Origin: Triglochin maritima
Lineage: Eukaryota; Streptophyta; Magnoliopsida; Alismatales; Juncaginaceae
Direction of reading: 5' to 3'
DNA: 64,000 nt
NCBI GenBank assembly: GCA_963682175.1
Contig: OY821775.1
Location: forward strand, 13,054,501 to 13,118,500
Position numbers and translations under genes: made by a program. The number at the start of each line of letters is the position of its first letter. Within the stretch, counting starts at the first letter, position 1. Positions 10,859 through 22,032 of the stretch are shown here, piece by piece. The notes under the pieces were generated by a model. The model had not been told where the DNA came from. It ran no database searches and worked only from the letters and a program-made list of their open reading frames with translations.

Positions 10859-11738
10859 CATATATTACTTTTTTGTTAATTTAAGTTAATTAAGGTATAG
10901 AATTTGATCTAAAACTCTATTTTTCTGTAATAAAATGGAATTTTTTTTCTGGTTTTGTAATTTATTTTTCATTGAGTTTATAATCATTTTCTTTATTAAA
11001 TCGGTCCCGGTAACATTACCTTAACTTTACATACAAAATTTCTAATCTATTTTCTTTTTTTTTTAATTTTTATTATAGAAAATCTAAATAACATTTCAAC
11101 AATTAATTCATTCGAGATGCACGTGTTAGTTTTTTATTTCTATATCTAATATTGTATTTATTTTATCTTATTTTTGTGTAAATCACTGTTACGTTCACAT
11201 TATCATGGTAGAAGTTTGGTGCACGATTATATACATACAAGAGCATGTAATTTTACATGATATCTGAGACGTACGAATAAACCAAGAAAAAAGATACATA
11301 TAACAGAATATATACAGTTGAATTTAGAAGTACAAGCGGTGCTAAATAAAATTGCATTGCTCCGAATCCAAGCAAATGAGGCTGCACATGCAAAAAAATA
11401 AAGTTACGCTCTAAAAAAACTATAATTTGCAATTGAATTTCGTTATACAATTGCAAAATCTGCAGATTTCAATTCGTATTACTAGTTCAAATTAACACGA
11501 TAATTTATTTATAACCTCAGTATTAATAAAAGTATCACCAATGAAATAATAATATCATAAAAATTAATTGAAACATAAAAAGTATAAAAGTAAATAACAA
11601 TAACAACTCATGTGATTCTGGTAGGATAGTCCTTATTCAACTTTATTCTTTAAGACTTTATTTAATGAATTACAAACTAATAAAAAAACTTTCTTCTTTA
11701 ATCGGCCACGACTACCAATTGTAAGACTGCATCCAATG
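10859..11738. other. AT-rich intergenic DNA
   Basis: No gene seen. An AACAATAACAACTCATGTGA stretch near 11598 resembles a reversed SINE or LINE tail, but the rest of such an element is not recognisable. Confidence 0.35.
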
Positions 11739-11739
11739 T

Positions 11740-12208
11740 ATGGCTATCGAATTCTGCTTGAATTCCGCTCGATAAAGCTCAACTCGAGCTCAACTTGTTT
11801 ATTAAACGAACCAAACTCACACTAAAATCTGTTCGTTTAACAAACAAGTAAAGTCACAGCTTGACTCGATTAGCTCGATAAAAGTTCGTTTGACCCGTTT
11901 AAGTTTATACACATATAACAAATATGTCACAAATAAACATATTATTTTCTATATCCTAATTACTTAAAAGTAGACCATATAATTTATAAAATTTCCCATT
12001 TATGCTAATGATGTTTATAAAATGTAACTAGTATGTTTTACAATAAGTTAATCAATTAAACAAAGCTTAAACAAGTTGAAAAACTTGTTGAGCAGATTCT
12101 TAAACAAGCAAACGAGTCAAGCTCGAGTTTGACTCGTTTATTAAACGAGTCAAGCTTGAGCTCGACTCGATTATTACAAGGTGGGATTGGCTCGTTTACA
12201 CCCCTAAT
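11740..12208. repeat. GCTCGA-rich non-autonomous DNA transposon (hAT-MITE-like)
   Basis: Dense repeats of CTCGA/TCGAG and CTCGTTTA/TAAACGAG in both orientations (CTCAACTCGAGCTCAACTTG, AAACGAGTCAAGCTTGAGCT). The right end reads GGCTCGTTTACACCCCTAAT, the common end of a widespread hAT-type MITE family in plants. The left end is less clear. It abuts and probably truncated the glycosyltransferase pseudogene. Confidence 0.6.
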
Positions 12209-12632
12209 TCATTTGATAATCGATTTGGCTTTGTTCCTCTCCTCGAACCCGCTCTTTATAAGCCACTTTTTGACCTCACCCATCTTCTCTCGTGACTGGA
12301 TGACCCACATGAAAGGGTGGTTCAAGCTCTCGAGTCTCATTCCGATTTCTACGACTTGTAGTGGTGGAGTGCGTGCAAGGCTGCCGAGGTTCACGTAAAT
12401 AACGGAGTTGGGGTTCATGATGTCGAGCCAATTTAACACTTTGTTTGTGTCTATTGTGGAATTTAACCTATTCTGGCTTTGTTGAAGATGTCTTTGTTGA
12501 TTAGCAAGACCGGTCCGACGGTCCAGATCTTCTTGTTCTTGGCCTCGACGTATTTGTCGACATATAAGGGCTCCATTTTGGCAACGGTGTTTACTATGAT
12601 ACCATTCGCGGTAGATTCTGCTTCTTTAGCCT
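12209..12632 (-). pseudogene. UDP-glycosyltransferase (UGT73-like) pseudogene fragment
   Basis: Read on the minus strand, 12632 to about 12460 encodes KEAESTANGIIVNTVAKMEP, then LYVDKYVEAKNKKIWTVGPV. After a frameshift, 12439-12209 encodes LNWLDIMNPNSVIYVNLGSL, ARTPPLQVVEIGMRLESL and MWVIQSREK..EVKKW. This is the middle of family-1 glycosyltransferases, which transfer sugar from UDP-sugars to small molecules, of the UGT73 type. In-frame stops follow ARIG, and the conserved STIDTNKVLNW segment is in another frame. The frame then stops just after GFEERNKAK, before the UDP-sugar-binding PSPG box, exactly where the GCTCGA-rich repeat begins. The acceptor-binding N-terminal half is also missing. 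Clearly non-functional. Confidence 0.8.
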
Positions 12633-13390
12633 AATTAATCGCATTAAAAGTCGAGTAAGCACGTCAAAGTTTTCATCTAATTCCAAATTGAAAGAATTTG
12701 TTTGGTTGCAAATGACTATGATATTTTGGTTATTTACGTTGTTCTGTAGTGCTGGCTTATATGTTATCTGAGGCATGCTGAATAGAAAAAACATGAACAA
12801 GAAATGCATATATATAACAGAATAAAATCGAACAGAAAAGTATAAGCGGTAGTTGTGGTAGTTCAAATGAAAGCTTGTTGCAGCAAATACAACTAGATGG
12901 TGCAAAAAATAAATTTACGGTTTTGCAATAGGTTCGTTATTCAGGTACAAATTAAGGGGTCCGTTTGGCAACAACTTTTTTGGTTGATTTTTGAAAATTC
13001 ATAGAGATTTTCAAAAGTAATTGTTAAAACGAAAAACGACTGAATAGATTTTTAAAACCCTCAATTCTTATACATTTGTCTCTCCTCCAAAAAGTTAATT
13101 TGAAGTTTTTTTTTATTGTTACCCATTGAATTTATTCATTTGCCCTCACTATTCGTACAAAAGAAGATTGTTTCAAATATTGATAATTTACAATATTAAT
13201 CTAAGTATTAATATTATCTAATTTTAAATTATATAATGCAAACAAATCACATCATTCCACATTCTCAGCTTGCTATAATTGTCTCATTCAACATCGAAGC
13301 CGCTCCATCACTCTTTTTCACTGCACTGAAACAACAATTGATACGTTCAGTTCTAGATCTATTTAGTTTAAAACATTTTGTTTATAAAAT
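12633..13390. other. Intergenic DNA, no gene supported
   Basis: AT-rich, with no reading frame that I recognise on either strand. Confidence 0.35.
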
Positions 13391-13394
13391 GTCG

Positions 13395-13905
13395 TTCCAC
13401 CACTCTAGTTTCCTCTCAACATCTATCATACTCTCGTCAATTAGCATTACATCATCCACAAAAGGCATACATCATGGAACCTCAAACAATATATATTTTG
13501 TTACATCGTCTATCACCAAAGCAAAAGGATACAGACTTAAAACTGATCCCCGATAAAGTCCAATCCTAAGCGGGAAAGCACTAATCCCGTATCGCATACT
13601 CTAACGCTAGTCTCCACTCCCTCGTGCATATCTTTAATCAGGTTAACATATTTTGTTGATACTTTCTTTTTCTCAAGGGCCCACCATATCACACTTCTTG
13701 GAACTCTATCATAAGGTTTGTCTAAATTAATAAAAATTATGTGTCAGTCTTCTTTTTAGTTCTCTATACCTCTCCATGAGTTGCCTAATCAAGAGTATGA
13801 CCTCGATCGTCGACCTTTCAGTCATAAACCTAAATTGATTATCTTTAACACTTGTTTCTCTCCTAAAATGATGTTCAATTACTTTTTCTCATAACTTCAT
13901 AGTGT
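13395..13905 (-). pseudogene. RTE-type LINE reverse transcriptase fragment
   Basis: Read on the minus strand in broken frames it gives KVIEHHFRRETSVKDNQFRF, MTERSTIEVILLIRQLMERY, YDRVPRSVIWWALEKK and MHEGVETSVRVCDTG. It ends with VPWCMPFVDDVMLIDES, where F-V-D-D stands at the reverse-transcriptase catalytic box. The order matches RTE/L1-like plant LINE RT domains. There are frameshifts (before INLDKPYDRVP) and the GLHQGSAL-type block is degraded (LSRLGLDFIGDQF). A second piece of the same family is in the CBS gene at 54365-54664. Confidence 0.75.
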
Positions 13906-14071
13906 GACACATGAGCTACTACGACGTGCAAAGATTATTAAATCAACACAACGTCATTATTCAAAAAATAACCTAAAAGGTCAAAAACAGCATATATTAC
14001 GACGTGCAAAGATCAGGCATTCAGGCAGTTACCTCTGAGCACCCTTCAGAAAACTGGGTTTGTATATACAG

Positions 14072-17000
14072 TCAGGCTGAAGCTGCCTTTCTAGAATATA
14101 CAATGTACATCGGGTCTGATCTGCCAGGGTTTGGAGATATGTCGAAAGCCTGCAGTCAACAGATATTAACTACAAGCTCGATGACAAGCTCCACAACATA
14201 AAAGGGAAATAGGTCACAAAAAAGAAAGTCCTTCACATGGATATACACACATTCAAACAAAAAAAATAACCTAAAACATCTAAACAATGTCATCTTAGGG
14301 TATGATTGGTTTGAAGGAAAACTCTGAGGAAGTGGGGTACAAGATTGTTAAGATGAATTCTGTATGATCAGTTTTTTGGAAAAATTTAAAAGTTCTGAAA
14401 CAAAGTCTTGTCTTGTGTCTTTCACGGCTTCTAGAAATTAATCAAATTATTCTTAGGAGTTCTTTCACTTCCACACCAAAACAAAAGGAAATCCATTTTT
14501 TTGTATTTTACTTACCTGAAAAATGCCATACCATGTCAAAAGCTGGATTATTTTCTTCTTTAGACATAAATTTATATTTGTATAATAGCTAAAGTTCTAG
14601 ACTTCCTTTCACTTATTTCAAACCAATCACGCCATTAAGTCAGAAGTCTGAATGTTCACCACAAAAAACTATATGTCAATGTAATATAAGAAATTTAGGT
14701 CAAACTATTTAGAAAGCTGAGATATGTTTACATAAATGGTTGTTTCCATTGAAACGTAAATACATAACTAGATACAGGATCCTACATTCTTGGGAGATTG
14801 AAGATTCATATCAAATTTATGACTCAACATGATCTTTTCTTGTCAAATGAAAGCCTTAAATCGATCAACATGGCAAAACTCGGAACACTGTAAGGTCAGA
14901 CAGCCATATCAGAATATCATAAAATCACTAAAATAGAATTCCATTTTGACTTGCTAACAGTCTATTTTAAAATATCAACGCCAAACTTTCCCAATAATCA
15001 CATGAACGACATGGATAAGAAATTAAGGATATGGATATGGACATGGAGGTCACAGCTTGGGCAATGTTAACCAAAACAAAGAAAAAAAAACAAACTGAAA
15101 TCCGTCGTCTATCTTTCCTGTGACAGAAGTTGGTGCAAGCTTCAAATCGTAACCATAAGTCCAAAATAAATTGAAGGTGACTTCACTAAATAGATAAGCA
15201 GCGACTCACTCACTTGCCCTACTTGAGAATTTAGTTAAGAGTGAATAAGAGTTTTACAAAACTAACCATGTAAAGAAATATTTAGATCTAGATCCTATAC
15301 CAAGATTTTCATGTTGACAGGGATCTCTCATATGAAAGTAAACACTGAAGACTACCAATTTTTAGTATTTTTTAATTGTTGGGAAGTAAGAGGCTGGCTC
15401 AATTTTCTATAAAACTCAAATCAAAGTTTAGAAAATATTGAGAGACAAAAGTAGAGAATTGCATACTATGGGCGGTTCATAGCCTCCGGCATAATGAAAG
15501 TAAGATCCAACTATCAAAGCATGATCAGCATCACCAGTCGAGGTCCAAATGGAGATAGCCTTTGTCCAGAAACAACGATTTGAGAAACTGTTTCACAAGT
15601 AAAAGAAAAAAGTTCACAAAGTCAAGCACAGTCCATTCATACTTGAATATTTTGCTCTGCGAGAAGGTGATGTATATGATTCATAGGATCACAACTAATA
15701 TTCGAAGGTAATCATTGTTAGTAGCCTGGGTTTGGTACCTAAGCAAGTAAGCATTTAATACGAATATCTCATTATTATTTCTCACTGCAGTGTTCAAACT
15801 TTTAGGACATCAAGTTTAGATTGAACATAGAAAACTAATTTGGAACTGAGATAGGTTGCTTATAATTTAAGCATCTCCTATCATATCCTTCACAGCTTAT
15901 ACATTTTTAGCAAAAACTAACGCACAAAACACATGTTGACTTGCCTTCATTAGAGCATAGTAATTTTCACATCTGAAATCACTTAATTCTTTTCTAAATT
16001 AATAATTATTGCTGATCTAGTCCGAACAAAAATAGTGAACCATATGCATGTTAATTAATCAATATAGTAGATATTGTTGCAGACCAAGTTTTTTATCATT
16101 AATTGTTGCAGACCACCTATTACTTGTCCACATTATTCTTCTTATCTGACAATGTCTTGATCCTTTATCTGTTTGACCTTTTTTATTTTAAAATATTATA
16201 GACATGTGAGTGAACAAGTTATCGTGATAATGAAAACAAGATCTCCTCGTCTCATGTAGAGACTTCCTTGAAATTTCCTAAATCTTTCAAGATAGCTCCC
16301 TCAAATTTGGAACAATGGGTAACTAGATACAAATCATTACGTGATTGCAACCTTTCGTTATAACATAAAAGTACCAAACATTGAAACATTTGGTATATCT
16401 TATAAGGTTAAAGAGGATTTATGCAGACTGCATAACTGCAAACCAAACCAGTAGGGTTGCAGGTTAGTTTGTAAATTGTACTAGATTGCAAGTTCTGCGA
16501 AAAAAGTAAAAAAGATTACCTCATTATAGCTTGACCACCTGGCTTTAGGATACGCTGCATCTCCATAAAAACATCAATTGGTTTTGTCAAGTAGTCCACA
16601 CTAACCTGCAAAAAAGTTAAAAATGATATTAGGTGCACATAAGTTAAACATCATGTAATCTCCCTCTCGATCAGAAATGAAATGCAAGCCTCACAGTTTT
16701 TACCTTAAAAACAAAAGGCAAAAAAGATAGTGATTCTGATATTGAAATAATTAAGTATCTAGATCATTGGGAACCACCTAGGACCTGAATTAAGGGTCTC
16801 AAGGCAATTCATCATGGAACCACAACAAGAACCCAACTGAGTTGTACCACCTAGAAAAGACCAAGGCAGCCCCTACAAAACCACCTACCTCTTGAACTGG
16901 GTTGACGAGATGCTGCAAGTTGACTGATCTGATATTAATAATACTGTTAGGTACAAGTTATAGTGAGGGTAAACTAAGAGTACAAAAGGCATTGTTGATA

Positions 17001-18663
17001 ATAGCAAAAAAATACTCCTATCCAAGGAGAAAAAATGCAACTTACGTACCTTCACAACTTCACCTATTCATTTGGTTTAACTTGTAGGAAATCAAAAGGA
17101 TCAGAATGCAGTATCAATCCCATAACAGTATAAGACAGGTCTATCTTGCAAACTAACGTGTGTTTACATATCTTAGAAGTTATGTAATGTTTTTTGGTTT
17201 ACCAAAAGACACTGTAAGAGTAAGTTGATTACATAATGTTATATAATGGCATACTGCAAAGGGAGGTAACGGACTAAATCATATATGAAGGCCATAACAA
17301 ACATGAAACATCAGTCAAAAAGATAAAAGTTATTCATTATTCACTAATGAATGTAAGTAGATAGGAAACGAAACATACCACGTTAGTTATGACATCAAAA
17401 GAATTATCATCAAATGGAAGCTTCGGATTTACGTTCAGGTCTTGCACAAGGTACTCTGTTAGAACCTAATAATACCAGGGTAAGCCAAATTAGCTACAGA
17501 AATGGAAGGGTTGGGGGCAAAACAAATTGCAACTTTTAAATATAACACGTCTGAATATTAAACAAAACAGGATGCTGGAAACTAAGGCATTTTCAGAGTT
17601 AGGATGAGTAATACCGGATTTCTTTTGAGCTCTTCTTCGTTCATACCCATGCCAACAATCCTATCCTGTTTGTATCCTTTTGGATAATGGCTGACCTAAG
17701 AATGAGCACCAATTGAACTGCATTACTTTGTGAATGAAGGAGAAGCATGAAACGAATCACAAATTTGTGATACATAATTATATATTAAAAAACAAAACAC
17801 TTACCCAGCTGCTACATAAATCTAAAATACAAGCTCCTGGAGTATTGCTAGGTGGAAGGACTTTGGAGTAATACTTAGTTAGTGCATCAATGGCCGGACC
17901 ATCAATATGAGTGACAAAGCGAGGCTCCGAGTAGAAAGAAGAATCTTGTGATCTATCACGAGAGACATAATTAACTACCACCCAAACAGATCCTTCTCTT
18001 TTATACACAATATTTACACATTTCATTACTTGGAAGAATATTACAATATCTGTGGCAGAGATTGTATTTCAATAAAGAATCCAGTGCAAAGAGAATTGAG
18101 GCTATATTTCCAAATAAATTATGTAGGCGAAATTTTGTCCAATTAGTCACTTATTGGTAAAATACTTAATAAAATCCACGAGCACACCAAAACAATGAAT
18201 TTTCAATTATTTTTGGAGTCCTTACAAATCCGACCCCCCCCCCCCCCCCCCCAACCTGAATTCCTGGGATCGACGCAGCCCTACTAAGTATGCATTGTGT
18301 GAAAACATGTTTCACCGGAATAGTGAGAGAAGTTACTTACTCGTCGAAGCGGCTAAAGTCGTCGTCCTTGTAAGGGAACTTCTCAGGCCACTCCACGTTC
18401 TTGAGAACCTACACCATAACCAAACTCATCAAACCGGAAACCTTACCACGTCCCGCGATAGAAACTACTACCTGCTCGACTGGGGGCGAGCCCTGGAGGG
18501 GCGACGCCGACGCGGCGAAGGGGGACCTCCCGGTGGAGGAGGCCATGCGGAGGGAGTGGTGGAGGATGGAGACGCCGAGGCCGAGGAAGAGGCGGCGAGG
18601 GGTTGCGCCGGTGGGGGACTTGGGGAGGAGGAAGAGAGGGATTGGGAGGAGACTGGTGGCCAT
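14072..18663 (-). CDS. SAM-dependent methyltransferase-like protein, 8 exons
   Basis: Minus-strand exons: 18663-18472, 18408-18341, 17952-17805, 17695-17615, 17465-17379, 16605-16520, 15587-15467 and 14149-14072. All have GT-AG borders and compatible phases, giving 286 residues. The N-terminus (MATSLLPIPLFLLPKSPTGA, Ser/Arg-rich, few acids) looks like a plastid transit peptide. The core follows: PGACILDLCSSW (residues 126-136), VSHYPKGYKQDRIVGMGMN, LPFDDNSFDVITNVVSVDYL, IDVFMEMQRILKPGG, SFSNRCFWTKAISIWTST, ending ISPNPGRSDPMYIVYSRKAA. This order is a conserved plant class-I methyltransferase-like family. Motif I lacks the usual GxGxG glycines (LDLCSSW), so catalysis and substrate are open. 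The exon 3 start after GATAG at 17953-17957 was chosen because it alone keeps the frame. Confidence 0.88.
18236..18290 (-). repeat. Poly-C run and possible SINE remnant
   Basis: A run of about 20 C follows AAATCCGAC and precedes TCGACGCAGCCCTACTAAGT. In reverse complement this reads like the AGTAGGGCTGCG...GGGGG end of a plant SINE. It lies in intron 2 of the methyltransferase gene. The homopolymer length may be unreliable. Confidence 0.4.
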
Positions 18664-18823
18664 TGACTGACGTGGCTTCTCCTCACGCTTTTTTGGATGG
18701 GATGGAATCGACGCCTATATTACGGGGAATACCACTTGGTTTATGGGCCTCTTTGGGCTTCGGCGTAGATTAGTTCCTCAAACGTTGGAACTTTAATCGT
18801 ATTATTCCACAGTTCAAACAGGA

Positions 18824-19930
18824 GTAATTTGCTTGTTACACAATAACCAAAATAAATCCACATTTTCACTATTTACTTGTGTTCATTTACATTTTACTAC
18901 ATATTATTTTAATGTTCCTTCATCTGTGAAATCTTTTAATTTTTCTGTTAAAACATTTACAAAACACACCCTTAAAATTTGAATTATCCTTAATATTAAA
19001 TAAGAAAATTCAAATAAAAAATATTTTTTACAAACACATCATTTGTTCTCCCTTTCTCTCTCTCTCATCTTATTTTTTCACGTGTACCCATTTTTTTCTC
19101 CTCCCTATTCCCTCTCTATTCGATTCTTCTCTCTCCTTCCTCTTTTCCGACCCACCATTTCCACTCCCTCTCCCTCGCCAAACTCCTCTGCGAAGCCCCA
19201 CCCTTCTCCCCTCTCCTCCGTCTGCCACCTTGTCTTCCCCTCCTGACTCTTCTCCTCCATCTGCTTCTCCAAACGGCTCTCCATCCTCAACTCCCTCGAC
19301 GTTTCCGCCGGCGACCTTGTCTTCAACCAATCTCGACCTCAACCAAGACTACAAAACACAAAGATTGTAGGGAGAGAATAAAAATTGTAGACTGAGAGGA
19401 GAGGTAGAGTTTATAAAGAGAGTAAAGAGAAAGTATAAGAGGTTAGAAAATAAAGATTCTAGAGAGAGAAGAGAGAGAGAAGGCTGAGAGTGGATGGTAA
19501 TTAAGAGAGAAGAAAGAAAGTAGAACTGAATAATCTTTATTACATAATTTATGGAGATTTAATAAAATTTATAATTAAATATCAATATTTTTAATGGGTT
19601 GTCATTGACGAAAAATTAATGACATTTCTGCACAATTTTTTATATTTGAGAGAGAGATCGGGAGAGAGAGAGGAGAGAGGGAGAAGAGATGGTGTGTTTG
19701 TAAAAAAACATTTTTATTTAGATTTTCTTATTTAATATTAAGTACAATTTAAATTTTGAGGGTGTGTTTTGCAAATGTTCTAATAGAAAAGTTAATGAAG
19801 TGGGTCCCACAAATAATGTAGGGGCACCCAAGTAATATGTAGCAAAATGTAGGTGCACCTAAGAGAATGGTGAAAACACGAATGTATTTCAGTCATTATG
19901 TACCTTTTAAGGTGTATTCTAGCAAATTAA
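18824..19930. mobile_element. Foldback-type element with long terminal inverted repeats
   Basis: The left arm (18824 to about 19085) and the right arm (about 19640-19930) are diverged reverse complements over some 240-280 bases. Left AACATTTACAAAACACACCC corresponds to right GGGTGTGTTTTGCAAATGTT; left TTAATATTAAATAAGAAAAT to right ATTTTCTTATTTAATATTAA. CT-rich sequence flanks the inner ends on the left and GA-rich sequence on the right. The interior (19085-19370) is GC-richer and may hold a captured exon. No transposase is present. No clean target duplication was found. Confidence 0.7.
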
Positions 19931-21030
19931 TCAAATTCAAACAACCTTGTGTTATGAAATCATATGTAATTAGATTGTAATTTATGTATTTATGTAATTA
20001 AACTGTAATGTGGAGCTTTTACAATATATGCAATTAGATTGTAATTTATGTGTTTTCTAATTGTAGTAATTTCCTTGTATATGTTTGTCTTCTTAATCTA
20101 TTGTACTGTAATTGAGATACAAGATTCCTTCAAACATTGTCTCTTGTTTTTCATTGTCAAAATCTTAATTTCACAACACTTTCAAGATTTTGATTATATT
20201 TCTTCGTTGGTGCATGTGTCAAAGTTGGAAGGACGAGGGAGCAAGTTTTGTAATTGAATTACAAAATGTTGCCCAAGGTTCGAATTCTTCACAGTTTTGG
20301 ATAACACAATCTAGAATTCTAGTTGTTGCCAATCTAAACATAATTCCACCATATTTAGATCTCTTCTTATATGCTCAAAATTGGGGGTTTTATACGAACT
20401 AACTCTGGAAACCTATTCATGGTTGGTTTGATTGGCAACACTCACGTGCAACTGTGCAAGTGTATTTAAATTGTGAAGGACTCTCATATTTTGGAAGGAA
20501 AAAAAAATACACCGGTGTGGTCTCGATTACAGTATTGAGAAGGTGGAGTTACACCGATCACATGTTACAGAACTGTAGTACTGAGGGTTTTTTTTAATAA
20601 TTGAAGAGATTAATTTTAATTATTATGTGGTTGGGATCTACATCCTACCTGTTACAGATTATTACAATATGAGAATCGAACTTACGACCTGCCTACTATG
20701 ATACACATTGGGTTGTGTAATATCTAAACCTTTTGGAACCAGCAGTTTGGACAATAATCAGAAACATGACCTTCCCAACTTCAACTAATTCCCAATAACT
20801 AGCCGCGATACAAGCTGTTATGTTACATCAAATAAACATGGGCGCGTCAGAATCTGAAAATGTTTAACATCACATGTACATCAATAATATTAAATCCCAA
20901 CAACTAAACCTTATCTCAGACAATTAACAATCAAACAACACACAAACCAAACAACATGGGGACCACAACCCCAAAAAAAACATAAAATTCCAAACCAAAC
21001 ACGTCGGACCGAATCACCCAATCGGACTCA
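19931..21030. other. Intergenic DNA and cytidine deaminase 3' flank
   Basis: AT-rich. Around 20665-20700, reading the minus strand, AGTTCGATTCTCATATTG resembles a tRNA-derived B box of a SINE, but no whole element is definable. No gene seen. Confidence 0.35.
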
Positions 21031-21912
21031 TCACGATTTCTCCTCCTCACCACCGCAGTGGTGGACCTCGACGTCACACTCCGGCACGACGGCGGCCATG
21101 AGAACCCTCACCGTCCCCTCCTGCGAAACCAACCCATCCTTCCTCTCCACCAAAACCGCCTTCTTAATCTCCTTAAACTCCCTCTTCACATTCCCCTTAA
21201 CGACGAACGCCACCAACGCCGCCTGCACCGGCCCCATCGACGGATTATACGCCGCCGACTCGGCGTAGCTCCCGGCGTACACCTCCCCTTCCGAATCCTC
21301 CACCGCAACACCAGCATAGCAGCCACTATACGGCGCCCTCGACCTCCTCGCCGCCTCCGAGGCAGCCAAAAGCAGAGAATCGGACCCGCCGGAGACGGCG
21401 ATGACGTTGGCGTGGGGGTCGAGGAGGAGAGGGGAGTGGGACGGGAGGAGGTCGGAAGGGCCGAAGGGGTGGGGGAGGAGGGAAGAGAGAGGGGAGAAGG
21501 TGGAGGAAGGAGTGACGAGGATTTGGATGTCGGAGGAGTGACGGAGCTCCTGGAGGAACTGGCGGCAGTGGCCGCAGGGGTAGGAGGAGACGGCGATGTG
21601 GGTGAGGTGGCGCTCGTCGTGGACGGCGGCATTGGTGATCAAGAATTGCTCGGCGTGGATGGAGTGGTGGAGAGGGACGCCGGGGAATTCGATGTTCCCG
21701 CCGAGGAATATCCGGCCCGAGACGCCTAACCCGACCGCTCCGACGGGGTAGTTGGAGATCGGGACGCGGCAGAGGGATTGGGCGGATGGGAGGAGGGTTG
21801 GGAGGAGGGATGGGAGGCTCAGGGAGAGGTTAGATGCTAAGGATTTGGCGTCGGCCGCAGAGATCATCGTGGCCGTTGCTTCTGGAGGTGGGGTGGTGGT
21901 GGTGGTTGTCAT
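21031..21912 (-). CDS. CDA1: Cytidine deaminase, single exon
   Basis: Uninterrupted 293-residue frame starting at MTTTTTTPPPEATATMISAA. An in-frame ATG 40 codons upstream exists, but its extension is low-complexity and derived from a CT-rich leader, so the internal start is preferred. The enzyme converts cytidine and deoxycytidine to uridine forms in pyrimidine salvage, in the cytosol. The N-terminal catalytic domain has the zinc site H86-A-E88 (HSIHAEQF) and C113-x2-C116 (SSYPCGHC); E88 is the proton shuttle. A degenerate second deaminase-like domain follows (SEAARRSRAPYSGCYAGVAV, YNPSMGPVQAAL), typical of the dimeric plant/E. coli-type enzyme. Length and lack of introns fit plant CDA1. All zinc ligands are present and no damage is seen. 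Confidence 0.93.
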   Translation of the reverse strand: MTTTTTTPPPEATATMISAADAKSLASNLSLSLPSLLPTLLPSAQSLCRVPISNYPVGAVGLGVSGRIFLGGNIEFPGVPLHHSIHAEQFLITNAAVHDERHLTHIAVSSYPCGHCRQFLQELRHSSDIQILVTPSSTFSPLSSLLPHPFGPSDLLPSHSPLLLDPHANVIAVSGGSDSLLLAASEAARRSRAPYSGCYAGVAVEDSEGEVYAGSYAESAAYNPSMGPVQAALVAFVVKGNVKREFKEIKKAVLVERKDGLVSQEGTVRVLMAAVVPECDVEVHHCGGEEEKS

Positions 21913-21924
21913 GTTGGATGGATG

Positions 21925-21962
21925 AAGAGGAGAGGAGAGGAGAGGAGAGGAGAGGAGAAGAC
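21925..21962 (-). repeat. CT-rich leader microsatellite of cytidine deaminase
   Basis: GAGAGGAGAGGAGAGG pentamer run on the plus strand, i.e. CTCTC repeats in the 5' leader of the minus-strand deaminase gene, 13-50 bases upstream of the chosen start. CT-rich leaders are common in plant genes. Confidence 0.6.
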
Positions 21963-22032
21963 GAAGGGAAGGGAGTTTGATTGTGGGGATGTGTGGGCAT
22001 TTTTTATAAGTTTCGTCGTGGGCTTCAGCCAC

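Noticed and set aside
18409..18663. Frame extending past the methyltransferase exon 1 into VVVSIAGRGKVSG
   Set aside because: That part is intron: GTAGTA donor after VEQ and the next exon (VLKNVEWPEKFPY) fits the family.
20660..20705. tRNA gene suggested by a B-box-like AGTTCGATTC
   Set aside because: No A box or cloverleaf can be formed; at most a SINE remnant. No tRNA or rRNA gene was recognised anywhere in the window.
21058..21729. 223-codon plus-strand frame over the cytidine deaminase
   Set aside because: Antisense shadow of a GC-rich exon; the minus strand has intact catalytic motifs.
21913..22032. Upstream in-frame ATG extending the cytidine deaminase by 40 residues
   Set aside because: The extension is low-complexity translation of the CT-rich leader and does not belong to the family's N-terminus.
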